Source of the DNA: Tannerella sp.
Lineage (GTDB): Bacteria > Bacteroidota > Bacteroidia > Bacteroidales > Tannerellaceae
Direction of reading: 5' to 3'
Length of the DNA: 56,044 nt
NCBI GenBank assembly: GCA_031265585.1
Contig: JAISCL010000134.1
Location: 1 to 56,044 of the forward strand
Part shown: positions 1 to 9,304 of the stretch, piece by piece
Layout: each line of letters begins with the position of its first letter
How positions within the stretch are numbered: position 1 is the stretch's first letter
Made by a program: the position numbers and the translations under genes
Notes under the pieces: generated by a model
The model's input: only the letters and a program-made list of their open reading frames with translations
Told to the model about the DNA's origin: nothing
Database searches by the model: none

Positions 1-3000
1 TCCGGGAATCTGAAGGATCATCAGTTGAAAGCCGAAGTAAACAGCGCTTATCCGCTGATCAGGGGACGCCTTTCCGTGGATGGCGAGATCAGGAAGAACG
101 GTGTCCGGGGAATACTTGTTGTCGATATGGATTCGCTGGATCTGTACGGATTAAGGTTGACCGGGATGCCGGTGGCGACGTCGTTCCAGCTGTTTTCGGA
201 AGTAGCCTCCGACCTGGACAGGGAACATTCGCTGGATGTTACGCTGGGGAACTGGTCCCTGATGTTTGAGAAACAGACCATACAGCCCAAGATGCTGACC
301 CTCGGTTTCCGTTCGAGCGAAGATACGGTAAGGGCCTCCTTTCATGCCGGGGACCTGGGCGTCCTGCTTACGGGCAATTCCGATTTGAACGCCCTGGCCG
401 GTAAGTTTTCTTATTTATCGGAGGAATTTGCCAAACAGTGGAAGCGTGATTCTACCCTTGACATGCAGGCGTTGCGTCCCGGATTCCCGGATCTGTCGGT
501 ACGGATAGAGGCCGGACGCGACAATCCGGTTTATAATTTTATGCAGGAATATGACATGTTCTTTGAAACCCTGAACCTGAATGCCGCGATCTCGCCGGAA
601 GAGGGCCTGCATGTGGACGGGGCGCTCCTGTCACTGGTGATGGATACGCTTAAAATCGATACCGTCCGGTTGAATATATGGCAGGATACGGTGGGATTGC
701 AATATGAGGCGAATGTGGCAAAAAACCGCTTCCGTAACCAGGAACCCTTCCGGGCAAAGGCCTCCGGATACTTTCGTGAAGGTTGCGGAGATCTTTTCGT
801 TTCGTATATCAACAGCCGCGGGGAAGAAGGGTTGCGCCTGGGTCTGAATATAGAAAAGGCATCCGAAGGATTTGACGTTCATTTCTATCCCGCGCAGCCG
901 GTCATCGCCTACATGCCTTTCACGATGAATGACAATAACTATATCCGGTTCAAAAGCCTGAAGGAAATAGAAGCCGACCTGCGGCTGGAAGGCAGTTCCG
1001 ATGCCTCCATCTGGATTCATTCCGACGAAAGCGAAGAATCGATGAAAGAGATTATGGTTGAATTGAGCCGGATTAACCTGAAAGATCTTTCGGCTCAATT
1101 TGCGGCAATCCCTTCCCTGAAAGGCCTGTTGAACGCAACCCTGCGATATGTGCCGATGGAAAATTCGTTTATGGTTGTCGCCGACGGCAATACGGATGAT
1201 TTATATTACGGGGAGGGCCGCATAGGCGAGCTGCTGTTGAATGTCACCTATATGCCGATGGACGACGGAACGCATCAGGTCGACCTGCATACCTTCCATG
1301 ATCTGTCGGAAATCGCTTCCCTCTCTGTTTTGTATAAGGAAGGAAGATATGAAAACACGGTCAGTGGCGTACTGTCAATAGATAAATTCCCGCTGAACAT
1401 TTTGAATGCGATGATGCCGGGGCAAACGGCGCGTCTGGATGGAACCCTGCAGGGTAAATTTTCCATAGCGGGTACGGATAAAAATCCGGTCGTCGACGGA
1501 GCCTTGCAGGTAGATAGCGGTTCTGTTTATGTAGTTCCCGCAGCCATCACCCTGCGTTTTGACGATAAGCCTGTTAAAGTAGCGAAAAACAGGGTCAGCC
1601 TGGATCAGTACGGAATCTACACGTCGAAGGGCAATCCGCTGGTTATTGACGGGATCATTGATGCGACGAATACACGCCGTCCGACCGCCGATATAAAGTT
1701 ATCGGCTACAAACCTGCAATTAATGGATACGAAGAGGGCGCGCGGAAGCCTTGCCTACGGGCGGTTGTTTTTAGACCTGAATACGACCCTGAGCGGCCCG
1801 TTGCAGGCCTTGCGCATGCGTGGCAATTTACATATCCTGGGAAATACGAATCTCACCTGTGTGATGCCCGATACCCCGCTGGAGGTACAGGACAGTTTCA
1901 GCGACCTTGTCACCTTCTCCTATTTTGCAGATACGCTCCCCAGCCGTCCGCGCCGCCCGTTTAACTTTGCCGGGAGTGCGCGCCGCGCAGCCATGGCGGG
2001 CGGGACAGAGGCGCTTATGTATATTACGATTGATCCTGTGGTTAAGTTCCGGATCGACCTGGACGAGGAACAGTCGAACTTTGTAGAGCTAAAGGGCGGC
2101 GGTGACCTGTCCCTGCAATATTCCGCACAGGGAGATATGAGTTTAAACGGGAGATATACCCTGTCCGACGGCATGATACGCTATTCGATTCCGGTCATCC
2201 CGTTAACCGACTTCACCATTCGGAACGGAAGTTATCTGGACTGGCACGGGAATGTGATGAACCCGTACCTGAACATTACCGCATATTCGCGCATACGCGC
2301 CGCTGCCGATGCAGGCGGGCAGAAACAGATGGTCGATTTCAATGCGGGCATTCAGCTGAAGGATAACCTGGAAGATGTTTCGCTTCAGTTTATACTGGAG
2401 GCTCCGGCCAATGCAACCGTACAGAACCAGTTAACGTCCACGGGCGAGGAGGAGCGGGGCAAGCAGGCGATCAGCCTGCTTGTCACAGGCGTATATCTTG
2501 CCGGCCAGGGTACGGGGACGGATAACCTGGATGTAGGCGTCGCCCTGAACAGCCTGCTGCAGCGTGAAATAAAAAACATACTGGGCAACCTGTTCGGGAA
2601 TGACGTGCCGTTTTCGTTTGATGTGGAAATGTACGACGGGACGTCCGGGATGGGACGCCGCGTCGATTATCTGGGGCGATTTTACAGGGGATTCTTCCAT
2701 GAACGTTTAAATGCGACACTGGGACTGCGTTTCTCAACCAATAATCCCATAGATTCGCTGACCAATCCGGAGGGCAGGAACAAGCTTATCCTGGATGATG
2801 TTTCACTGGAATACATGCTGGATACGGACGGTTCGCGCGCCGTTAAAGTATTCCGGAATAAAGAGTATGAAAATCTTTTCGAGAACGAGATCGGGAAAAT
2901 CGGGGCCGGCTTTACCCTGCGGAGAAAAGGAAAGCGTTTCAGGGATTTATTTATTTTCAGGAGAGAAGATCGCACCGTCCCCCCAAAAAAACCGGAAGAC

Positions 3001-3063
3001 CCGGAACCCGTTAAGGAACCGGAACAGGAACCGGACGAAGACCCGGAAGAAATAACAGAATAA
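1..3063 (+). CDS. tamB: TamB-family translocation/assembly protein, 5' end outside the window
   Basis: The frame is open from the first base, so at least 1020 residues of the C-terminal part of a larger protein are present. TamB (DUF490, AsmA/VPS13-like) is an inner-membrane-anchored periplasmic bridge that works with an Omp85 partner in outer-membrane biogenesis or lipid transport. Seen here: long beta-repetitive sequence with no internal membrane segment, and a C-terminal DUF490-like block around window residues 760-960, where a run of N-rich glycine-containing beta strands (NILGNLFGNDVPFSF, then MGRRVDYLGRFYRGFF) is typical. The protein ends in an acidic/proline tail of repeated PEP-like units. 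The next gene, 15 bp downstream, is the lipidated Omp85 partner, which supports the call. The TTG at 25 is not a real start. Confidence 0.85.
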   Translation, partial: SGNLKDHQLKAEVNSAYPLIRGRLSVDGEIRKNGVRGILVVDMDSLDLYGLRLTGMPVATSFQLFSEVASDLDREHSLDVTLGNWSLMFEKQTIQPKMLTLGFRSSEDTVRASFHAGDLGVLLTGNSDLNALAGKFSYLSEEFAKQWKRDSTLDMQALRPGFPDLSVRIEAGRDNPVYNFMQEYDMFFETLNLNAAISPEEGLHVDGALLSLVMDTLKIDTVRLNIWQDTVGLQYEANVAKNRFRNQEPFRAKASGYFREGCGDLFVSYINSRGEEGLRLGLNIEKASEGFDVHFYPAQPVIAYMPFTMNDNNYIRFKSLKEIEADLRLEGSSDASIWIHSDESEESMKEIMVELSRINLKDLSAQFAAIPSLKGLLNATLRYVPMENSFMVVADGNTDDLYYGEGRIGELLLNVTYMPMDDGTHQVDLHTFHDLSEIASLSVLYKEGRYENTVSGVLSIDKFPLNILNAMMPGQTARLDGTLQGKFSIAGTDKNPVVDGALQVDSGSVYVVPAAITLRFDDKPVKVAKNRVSLDQYGIYTSKGNPLVIDGIIDATNTRRPTADIKLSATNLQLMDTKRARGSLAYGRLFLDLNTTLSGPLQALRMRGNLHILGNTNLTCVMPDTPLEVQDSFSDLVTFSYFADTLPSRPRRPFNFAGSARRAAMAGGTEALMYITIDPVVKFRIDLDEEQSNFVELKGGGDLSLQYSAQGDMSLNGRYTLSDGMIRYSIPVIPLTDFTIRNGSYLDWHGNVMNPYLNITAYSRIRAAADAGGQKQMVDFNAGIQLKDNLEDVSLQFILEAPANATVQNQLTSTGEEERGKQAISLLVTGVYLAGQGTGTDNLDVGVALNSLLQREIKNILGNLFGNDVPFSFDVEMYDGTSGMGRRVDYLGRFYRGFFHERLNATLGLRFSTNNPIDSLTNPEGRNKLILDDVSLEYMLDTDGSRAVKVFRNKEYENLFENEIGKIGAGFTLRRKGKRFRDLFIFRREDRTVPPKKPEDPEPVKEPEQEPDEDPEEITE

Positions 3064-3078
3064 AAAACAGCAACCGGC

Positions 3079-5487
3079 ATGACAGGAAAAAGCAACAGAT
3101 TATTAAAAAGCAGCGTATACGGACGGCCGCGATTCCCCGGAAGACGGTTAAGCCTGCCTGTGCGGTTTTGCACAGGCGCATTTCTCCTGATTATTACGTC
3201 CTGCTCTACCACTAAAAACTTACCGGCAGGAGAAGTGTTGTATACCGGAATGACCGGCATTCACATAACGGACAGGGACAGCATAAACATCGATGATGAA
3301 GTATTTGAAAAAATCGAAAGCGCTTTTGCCTTTCCGCCCAACAATGCACTGCTGGGGAGTTCTTCCGTCAGGACGCCGGTCCCTTTGGGATTGTGGGTCT
3401 ATAATGCCTGTTATAATAAGAAAGGCCTCTTCAGCCGCATGATGATGAATTTACTGGCAGCCAAACCGGTACTGATTTCTACGGTGAATCCGGAAACGCG
3501 GACTAAAATTGTCCGGAACATATTGCACAGTAACGGGTATTTTAACGGTAAGGCGGACTATGAGATCCTGCCCGATAAAAAAGACTCCCTGAAAGCGAAA
3601 GTCGGTTATGAAGTCACTTTAAATGAACCGTATCTCATTGATTCCATTGAGTGGAGGCGGATGCAACACCGCGGCGACACCTTACTCCGGCTGAATGAAG
3701 CGGAGCGGCTCGTCCGGAAGGGAGACCTGTTCCGGACGGATCTCCTGGAGGATGAAAGGATGCGCATCGCTGCCATTATGCGTAATAACGGATATTATTA
3801 TTTCAGGCCTGAATATATTACTTACCAGGCGGATTCTACGCTATCCCCCCACCGGATCAGCCTGAGAGCCGGCCTGAAACCGGACGCGCCCCGTTCGATT
3901 TTACGCCTGTGGACCATCGGGGACAGGACCGTTCACCTGAACGGCTATGACAATGAAAAACCGACCGACAGCCTCTACTATAAAGATTTGCTGATCTGTT
4001 ACGAAGGAAAATTACGCGTCCGTCCACGCGTCCTGTATGACCAGCTGAAATTCAAACGCGGTGATTTATATTCCTCAGCGAAACAGGCCGAGACGCAAAC
4101 GGCGATCAACCGGCTGGATATTTTCCGTTTCGCGGAACTGCAGTTTGTGCCGGAAGATACGCTGCGGACGGCCGACACCCTGGATCTGCACATCAATACC
4201 TCCTACGACTATCCGCTCAGCGGAATATTCGAAGTAAAAGGCACGGTGAATGACAATAACTACGCCGGCCCGGGCGTTTCGCTCAATCATACCCGCCGTA
4301 ACCTGTTCGGTGGCGGGGAAGCGCTCACAACCTCCCTCTACGGCTCTTATGAATGGAACACCGGAAGAACTTCCGTAAAACGGGAAGGCGTTCTCAATAA
4401 TTACCAGGCGGGAATCCGGGGCAGCATTGTTTTTCCGCGCCTCGTATTGCCCCTGGCCGGCAGCCGGGCTTATAACTTTTCGGCCTCGACCCGCCTCGAC
4501 CTGGATATTAGCGTCCTGAACAGGGCGGACTATTTTAGAACCTTCACGCTGGGAAGCAGCCTTTCCTACGAATTTGTACCGAACCCGATGCGCCGCCACT
4601 CATTCACCCCCTTCAAACTGGTCTTCAACAAACTTTATGAAACCGATCTCGTCTTTGCCTATAATCCGAACCTGTACCAGAGCCTGCAAGACCAGTTCAT
4701 TCCCTACACAAGCTATTCCTACACACTGGATAATTCTTCCCTGCGCCGGGAGGGGAACAGAACCTGGTGGCGGTTTACCGTCTCCGAAGCGGGAAATCTC
4801 GTTTCAGGCATTTATGCGGCATTCGGGCGGAAATTTAACGAAAAAAAGGAAATCATGAAAATTCCTTATGCCCAGTTTCTCAAAGCAACTTCCGAATGGC
4901 GGTACAATCAATATATTGACCGTAATCAACGGCTGGCTATGCGTATAGGCGGAGGAATCATCTACAGTTACGGCAATGCCACGGTTGCTCCCTATCATGA
5001 ACGCTTTTATGCAGGCGGTGCGAACAGTATCCGCGCCTTCACGGTACGAAGTATCGGGCCGGGACGTTACGTGCCCGCTCCGGGCGACCCTTATGCCTAT
5101 ATCGACCAGAACGGGGACTTGAAACTGGAGGCTAACGTGGAATACCGGGGCCGCCTGGTAGGAGACCTGGATATAGCCGTTTTTGTAGATGCCGGCAATG
5201 TCTGGCTGATACATAAAGACAAGATGCGTCCCGGCGGAACCTTCCGCTGGAAATACTTCCCGAACGACATCGCCCTCGGAACAGGGATCGGATTCCGTTA
5301 CGACATGGACATGCTCGTTTTCCGCTTCGACATAGGCTATGCCTTACATTTCCCCTGCGACACCCGTTCCATACAGGAAACAAATGAATCCGGCGAACCG
5401 GTCTATAAAGGCAAAAAGAAATACTTTAACACCCCTTCATTCCGCGAAGGCACAGGCTTCCACATCGCCATCGGATACCCGTTCTAA
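3079..5487 (+). CDS. tamL: TamL-type lipidated Omp85 outer membrane protein (BamA/TamA family)
   Basis: Outer-membrane beta-barrel of the Omp85 superfamily, 802 residues. Bacteroidota carry a lipoprotein version of TamA (TamL) that partners TamB. Seen here: an N-terminal hydrophobic stretch ending in a lipobox-like LLIITSC with Cys at about residue 42; POTRA-like alpha/beta repeats over roughly residues 50-390; then a C-terminal barrel with the substrate-like RFYAGGANSIRAF motif near 650 and a VFVDAGNVW strand near 700, both classic for Omp85 barrels. The 15-bp gap from tamB argues for one operon. The N-region before the lipobox is long (about 36 residues, Arg-rich), so a later start is possible, but I see no better in-frame ATG. 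Confidence 0.87.
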   Translation: MTGKSNRLLKSSVYGRPRFPGRRLSLPVRFCTGAFLLIITSCSTTKNLPAGEVLYTGMTGIHITDRDSINIDDEVFEKIESAFAFPPNNALLGSSSVRTPVPLGLWVYNACYNKKGLFSRMMMNLLAAKPVLISTVNPETRTKIVRNILHSNGYFNGKADYEILPDKKDSLKAKVGYEVTLNEPYLIDSIEWRRMQHRGDTLLRLNEAERLVRKGDLFRTDLLEDERMRIAAIMRNNGYYYFRPEYITYQADSTLSPHRISLRAGLKPDAPRSILRLWTIGDRTVHLNGYDNEKPTDSLYYKDLLICYEGKLRVRPRVLYDQLKFKRGDLYSSAKQAETQTAINRLDIFRFAELQFVPEDTLRTADTLDLHINTSYDYPLSGIFEVKGTVNDNNYAGPGVSLNHTRRNLFGGGEALTTSLYGSYEWNTGRTSVKREGVLNNYQAGIRGSIVFPRLVLPLAGSRAYNFSASTRLDLDISVLNRADYFRTFTLGSSLSYEFVPNPMRRHSFTPFKLVFNKLYETDLVFAYNPNLYQSLQDQFIPYTSYSYTLDNSSLRREGNRTWWRFTVSEAGNLVSGIYAAFGRKFNEKKEIMKIPYAQFLKATSEWRYNQYIDRNQRLAMRIGGGIIYSYGNATVAPYHERFYAGGANSIRAFTVRSIGPGRYVPAPGDPYAYIDQNGDLKLEANVEYRGRLVGDLDIAVFVDAGNVWLIHKDKMRPGGTFRWKYFPNDIALGTGIGFRYDMDMLVFRFDIGYALHFPCDTRSIQETNESGEPVYKGKKKYFNTPSFREGTGFHIAIGYPF

Positions 5488-5527
5488 AACTCTTTGCGCC
5501 CGAACCGCCTGCCCCGACGGAGAAAAG

Positions 5528-5766
5528 GTGCGCACCGGCAGCCTCACCGTGCGCACTTTTCCACCAGCCGTGCGCACATTTCATTCAACCGTACGCACCT
5601 TTCGATTGACCGTGCGCACCTTTCATTCAACAGTGCGCACCTTTTATTCAACAGTGCGCACAATTCATTCAACCGTGCGCACCTTTTACTCAACAGTGCG
5701 CACGATTCACCATGCCGTGCGCACTTTTCGAATAACCGTGCGCACGATTCACCAGGCCGTGCGCAC
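5528..5766. repeat. 12-unit tandem array, 21-bp period, GTGCGCAC palindrome core
   Basis: Twelve copies of the 8-bp palindrome GTGCGCAC (the fourth is GTACGCAC) begin at 5528, 5549, 5570, 5591, 5612, 5633, 5654, 5675, 5696, 5717, 5738 and 5759, exactly 21 bp apart. The 13-bp linkers are related (mostly CTTTTCATTCAAC-like or CGATTCACCA-like) but not identical. Because 21 is a multiple of 3, all frames stay open and give spurious repetitive ORFs on both strands. The array fills most of the 433-bp gap between tamL and the next gene. An iteron-like protein-binding array with all sites on one helical face is the simplest physical reading. Confidence 0.95.
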
Positions 5767-5846
5767 GGTTTCACCCCTCATAAACAGGCTTTCTCATTAA
5801 AAATAAACATTTTACACAAAAAACAGGCAGATTAGTCCCCCCCCAA

Positions 5847-5879
5847 TTGCAACTATTTGAACAATTCTTATTACCTTTG
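5847..5879 (+). promoter_or_regulatory. Bacteroidota-type promoter for the 217-aa gene
   Basis: A -7 box TACCTTTG (5872-5879; consensus TAnnTTTG) with a TTG at 5847-5849 about 22 bp upstream. The start codon at 5921 follows about 40 bp later. The -33 element is weak. Confidence 0.55.
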
Positions 5880-5920
5880 CAGCCATGAGCATGAACATTA
5901 ACCGTTAAAAATATAAATAT

Positions 5921-6574
5921 ATGCATAGAGGAAGCACCTTTGACCGGCCCGACGCAGAATTCATAGCCCGCGCAAACACCGTTAACGACCAGTGTACCGC
6001 ACATGCCACCGCATGGCATCTCGACGCAGAGCGCCTGGCCGCGCTAAACGCACTGACCGCCAAAGCCGGGGCGGCATACGCGGCCAACAGCGACAGGGCG
6101 ACACGCAACCAGATCACCTCGGCGAACAAAAAAAAAGCCTTCAGCGACCTGAAACACTTCCTCAGCCTCTTTGTCGACTACCTCACAGTCAACCTCTCGG
6201 TACCCGACGAGGCCCTTGCCGTCATGGGGCTTCGTCCGCGCAGGCGCCCTGCACGCGAACCGCTCCCCAGGCCGCTTGAAGCGCCCGTACTCACAGCCGT
6301 GATACGGCACGGCCAAATGACGCTCCATGTCGCCCGCCCCGAACTGGGACATCCGCAGCAAAGCACAACGCGCAAAGGCTATTTCGGCTTCAAACTCCGC
6401 TGGCGCTTCGAAGACGAAACCCGCTGGCGGCACGAAATCTCCACCCGGCTCTCCTGTACGCTCCGTTTCGAACCCGGTGAACAAACCAAACGCATCGTCC
6501 TGGAAGCCGCCTGGATCAACCCCCGCCTCGAAGAAGGCCCCTGGTCGGGCCAGATCACAGAGATCGTAGGATAG
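5921..6574 (+). CDS. conserved Bacteroidales hypothetical protein with FN3-like C-terminus
   Basis: 217 residues, no signal peptide or membrane segment, so probably cytoplasmic. The N-terminal half (to about residue 105) is alpha-helical and Ala/Arg/Asn-rich, with a start resembling DAEFIARAN and later a FVDYLTVN stretch. The C-terminal half (about 125-217) is beta-rich and ends in an aromatic strand pair and EEGPWSGQ, the kind of ending seen in fibronectin-III-like or purple-acid-phosphatase-type sandwich domains. I recognise the layout as a multi-copy conserved hypothetical family in Bacteroidales; its function is unknown. It lies directly downstream of the GTGCGCAC array and has its own promoter, so the array may belong to its regulation or be its target. 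Start ATG at 5921 fits the promoter position. Confidence 0.7.
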   Translation: MHRGSTFDRPDAEFIARANTVNDQCTAHATAWHLDAERLAALNALTAKAGAAYAANSDRATRNQITSANKKKAFSDLKHFLSLFVDYLTVNLSVPDEALAVMGLRPRRRPAREPLPRPLEAPVLTAVIRHGQMTLHVARPELGHPQQSTTRKGYFGFKLRWRFEDETRWRHEISTRLSCTLRFEPGEQTKRIVLEAAWINPRLEEGPWSGQITEIVG

Positions 6575-6620
6575 CCCGCTAGAACACCCTCCCTTTTTTT
6601 CCGGTACCGATAATTTTTAG

Positions 6621-6628
6621 TATATTTG
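6621..6628 (+). promoter_or_regulatory. -7 box of the parC promoter
   Basis: TATATTTG matches TAnnTTTG and sits 27 bp before the ATG at 6656. A TTG start at 6626 would lie inside this box, which favours the ATG. Confidence 0.55.
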
Positions 6629-6655
6629 TCGGATTTTTATTCAACAAATTTACCT

Positions 6656-9304
6656 ATGTCTAAAAATAACGATCATCAACCCGGCGAATTGGAACAGGAC
6701 ACCGAACCTGTTTCCGAAAACACGTCCGCAGCGGACGGCAGAAACGCATCCCGTTCGGCCTACAAAGTCCCCGGAATGGGAGACGGCCTGCACCAGCTTT
6801 CAGGCATGTATCAAAGCTGGTTCCTCGACTACGCCTCGTACGTCATTCTCGAACGCGCCGTACCGCACATCAATGACGGATTCAAACCCGTACAGCGGCG
6901 CATCCTCCATTCGATGAAAATGCTCGATGACGGGCGCTATAACAAAGTAGCCAATATTGTCGGACACACAATGCAGTTCCATCCCCACGGAGACGCCTCA
7001 ATCGGTGACGCACTCGTACAACTGGGACAGAAAGAACTGCTCATCGACTGCCAGGGAAACTGGGGCAATATCCTTACCGGCGACGGCGCCGCCGCACCGC
7101 GCTACATCGAAGCACGCCTGTCCAAATTTGCACTCGACGTCCTGTTCAACCCGAAAACCACCCGCTGGAAACTCTCCTATGACGGACGCAACCGGGAACC
7201 GGTATCCCTGCCCGTGAAATTCCCGATGTTACTGGCGCAGGGAGTAGAAGGCATTGCCGTCGGCCTTTCCTCCAAGATCCTCCCCCATAACTTCAATGAA
7301 ATAATAGACGCCTCCATTGCCTGCCTGCGTAACGAACCGTTTGTCTTATACCCGGACTTCCAGACCGGAGGCTCCATTGATGTCTCCAAATACAATGACG
7401 GCGAACGCGGCGGCTCGGTCAAAGTACGCGCGAAAATCGCCAAACTGGACAACAGGACGCTCGTTGTAAACGAAATACCGTACAGCCGCAACACCTCCTC
7501 GCTCATTGACTCCATCCTCAAGGCCAATGACCGGGGACAGATAAAAATCAAAAAAATCGACGATAACACCGCACGTGAAGCCGAAATCATCGTACATCTT
7601 GCACCGGGCGTCTCCTCCGACAAAACCATCGACGCCCTGTTTGCCTTCACCGACTGTGAAATAAGCATCTCGCCCAACTGCTGCGTAATCGAAGACAACA
7701 AGCCGCGCTTCATGACCGTCGGCGCTGTCCTTCGCCATTCAACCCGCCTGACCCTCGAACTGCTGCGGAAAGAACTGGAAATACACAAGTTCGAACAGGA
7801 AGAACAACTCTTCTTCGCCTCCCTGGAACGCATCTTTATCACCGAACGAATCTATAAAGACCGGGAATTTGAAACAGCCAAATCCATGGACCTGGCCGTA
7901 AAACACATCGACAGGCGCCTCGAACCCTTTAAACCGGCCTTCCTGCGCGAAGTGACGCGCGACGACATCATGCGCCTCATGGAAATAAAAATGGGCCGTA
8001 TCCTGAAATTCAACATCGACAGCAACGACGAACTGATTGCAAAAATAAAAGCGGAAATAAAACGAATCAACAACCACCTGGCCCATCTGGTCGATTATGC
8101 GGCAGACTGGTTTGCCATGCTGAAAGAAAAATACGGCGCCGCCTATCCGCGCCATACCGAACTCCGCAACTTCGATACGATTGTAGCCACCAAGGTCATC
8201 GAAGCAAATGAAAAACTGTACATCAACCGCGAAGAAGGCTTCATCGGCACGGCATTAAAGCGTGACGAATATGTCTGCAACTGTTCCGAAATCGACGATA
8301 TCATCCTCTTCTACAAAAGCGGCATCTATAAGATCATAAAAATCAGCGACAAAATATTTGTCGGGAAAAACGTCCTCTACGTCAATGTCTTCAAACGGAA
8401 TGACAAACGCACCATCTACAATACGGTTTACCGGGACGGCGCGACGGGACGGAACTTCATCAAACGCTTTGCCGTAGCGGGCGTAACGCGCGATAAAGAC
8501 TACGATGTAACACAGGGAACCCCCCATTCCGCCATCCTCTACTTCAGCGCCAATCCGAACGGTGAAGCCGAAACCGTAAAAATAATCCTCAAGCCCGGAC
8601 TGCGCCGCAAAATAACAACCTTTGAAAAAGACTTCAGCGAGATAATGATAAAAGGCCGCAACTCAATGGGCAATCTGCTGACGAAAACGGCCATTCATAA
8701 AATCAACCTGAAACAGAAAGGCTCCTCTACCCTTGGAGGCCGTCAGGTCTGGTTTGACCGTGACGTGCTTCGCCTCAACTATGACGGCCGCGGAGATGCG
8801 CTGGGGGAATTTCATAATGACGATCAGATCCTGGTCATCCTCCGTAACGGGGAATTTTACACCACGAATTACGACTTAAGCAACCATTACGAAGACAGTA
8901 TCCTTGTCATCGAACGTTTCGACAGCAATAAAATATGGACGGCCGTCCTCCATGATGCCGACCGGCAGTCCCCCTACCTGAAAAGATTCCAGCTCGAAGC
9001 CGGAAGCCGGCATCAGAACCTCCTCGGAGAAAACGAACGGAGCCTGCTTTACCTGCTCTCGGATCAGGCATACCCGCTCATTGAAATCATCTTCGGAGGA
9101 AACGATGCCTTCCGCACCCCCCAGGTAATCGACGCAGAACCCTATATCGGCGTTAAAAGTTTTAAAGCCAGGGGTAAGCGCCTCACCACTTTTGAAATAA
9201 GCCGCATCCATGAGCTGGAACCTGTCCGTTTCCCGGAAGAGCCTGCCGGCGAACCCGAAAGTGATGCCGCAGAAGACGGAGAACAGCGTGACCTTTTTAA
9301 ATAA
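6656..9304 (+). CDS. parC: DNA topoisomerase IV subunit A (GyrA/ParC family)
   Basis: 882-residue type IIA topoisomerase breakage-reunion subunit. Seen here: the conserved opening YASYVILERAVP near 60-70, the quinolone-region motif HPHGDASIGD at 109-118, and the catalytic tyrosine in APRYIEARLSK (Tyr150). The C-terminal third has the degenerate beta-pinwheel type of the topoisomerase IV/second-paralogue subunit rather than a clear GyrA-box repeat. The N-terminus carries about 40 extra polar residues, and the C-terminus is acidic. At the position equivalent to E. coli GyrA Ser83 this protein has Ala114; the equivalent of Asp87 is Asp118. The subunit B gene (parE) is not in the window. Start chosen at the ATG after the -7 box. 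Confidence 0.88.
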   Translation: MSKNNDHQPGELEQDTEPVSENTSAADGRNASRSAYKVPGMGDGLHQLSGMYQSWFLDYASYVILERAVPHINDGFKPVQRRILHSMKMLDDGRYNKVANIVGHTMQFHPHGDASIGDALVQLGQKELLIDCQGNWGNILTGDGAAAPRYIEARLSKFALDVLFNPKTTRWKLSYDGRNREPVSLPVKFPMLLAQGVEGIAVGLSSKILPHNFNEIIDASIACLRNEPFVLYPDFQTGGSIDVSKYNDGERGGSVKVRAKIAKLDNRTLVVNEIPYSRNTSSLIDSILKANDRGQIKIKKIDDNTAREAEIIVHLAPGVSSDKTIDALFAFTDCEISISPNCCVIEDNKPRFMTVGAVLRHSTRLTLELLRKELEIHKFEQEEQLFFASLERIFITERIYKDREFETAKSMDLAVKHIDRRLEPFKPAFLREVTRDDIMRLMEIKMGRILKFNIDSNDELIAKIKAEIKRINNHLAHLVDYAADWFAMLKEKYGAAYPRHTELRNFDTIVATKVIEANEKLYINREEGFIGTALKRDEYVCNCSEIDDIILFYKSGIYKIIKISDKIFVGKNVLYVNVFKRNDKRTIYNTVYRDGATGRNFIKRFAVAGVTRDKDYDVTQGTPHSAILYFSANPNGEAETVKIILKPGLRRKITTFEKDFSEIMIKGRNSMGNLLTKTAIHKINLKQKGSSTLGGRQVWFDRDVLRLNYDGRGDALGEFHNDDQILVILRNGEFYTTNYDLSNHYEDSILVIERFDSNKIWTAVLHDADRQSPYLKRFQLEAGSRHQNLLGENERSLLYLLSDQAYPLIEIIFGGNDAFRTPQVIDAEPYIGVKSFKARGKRLTTFEISRIHELEPVRFPEEPAGEPESDAAEDGEQRDLFK

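Noticed and set aside
2682-3260. 192-codon minus-strand frame over the tamB/tamL junction
   Set aside because: Antisense to two well-supported genes, Ser/Arg-rich composition typical of a shadow frame.
5528-5766. CRISPR array
   Set aside because: The conserved core is only 8 bp, the linkers are 13 bp and similar to each other, and no cas gene is present.
5339-5835. Repetitive open frames (VRTFHST-type, AHLSFNR-type and CARLNER-type repeats) on both strands across the GTGCGCAC array
   Set aside because: The 21-bp unit keeps every frame open; the frames are by-products of the DNA repeat, with no promoter or conserved start. The first also overlaps the tamL end.
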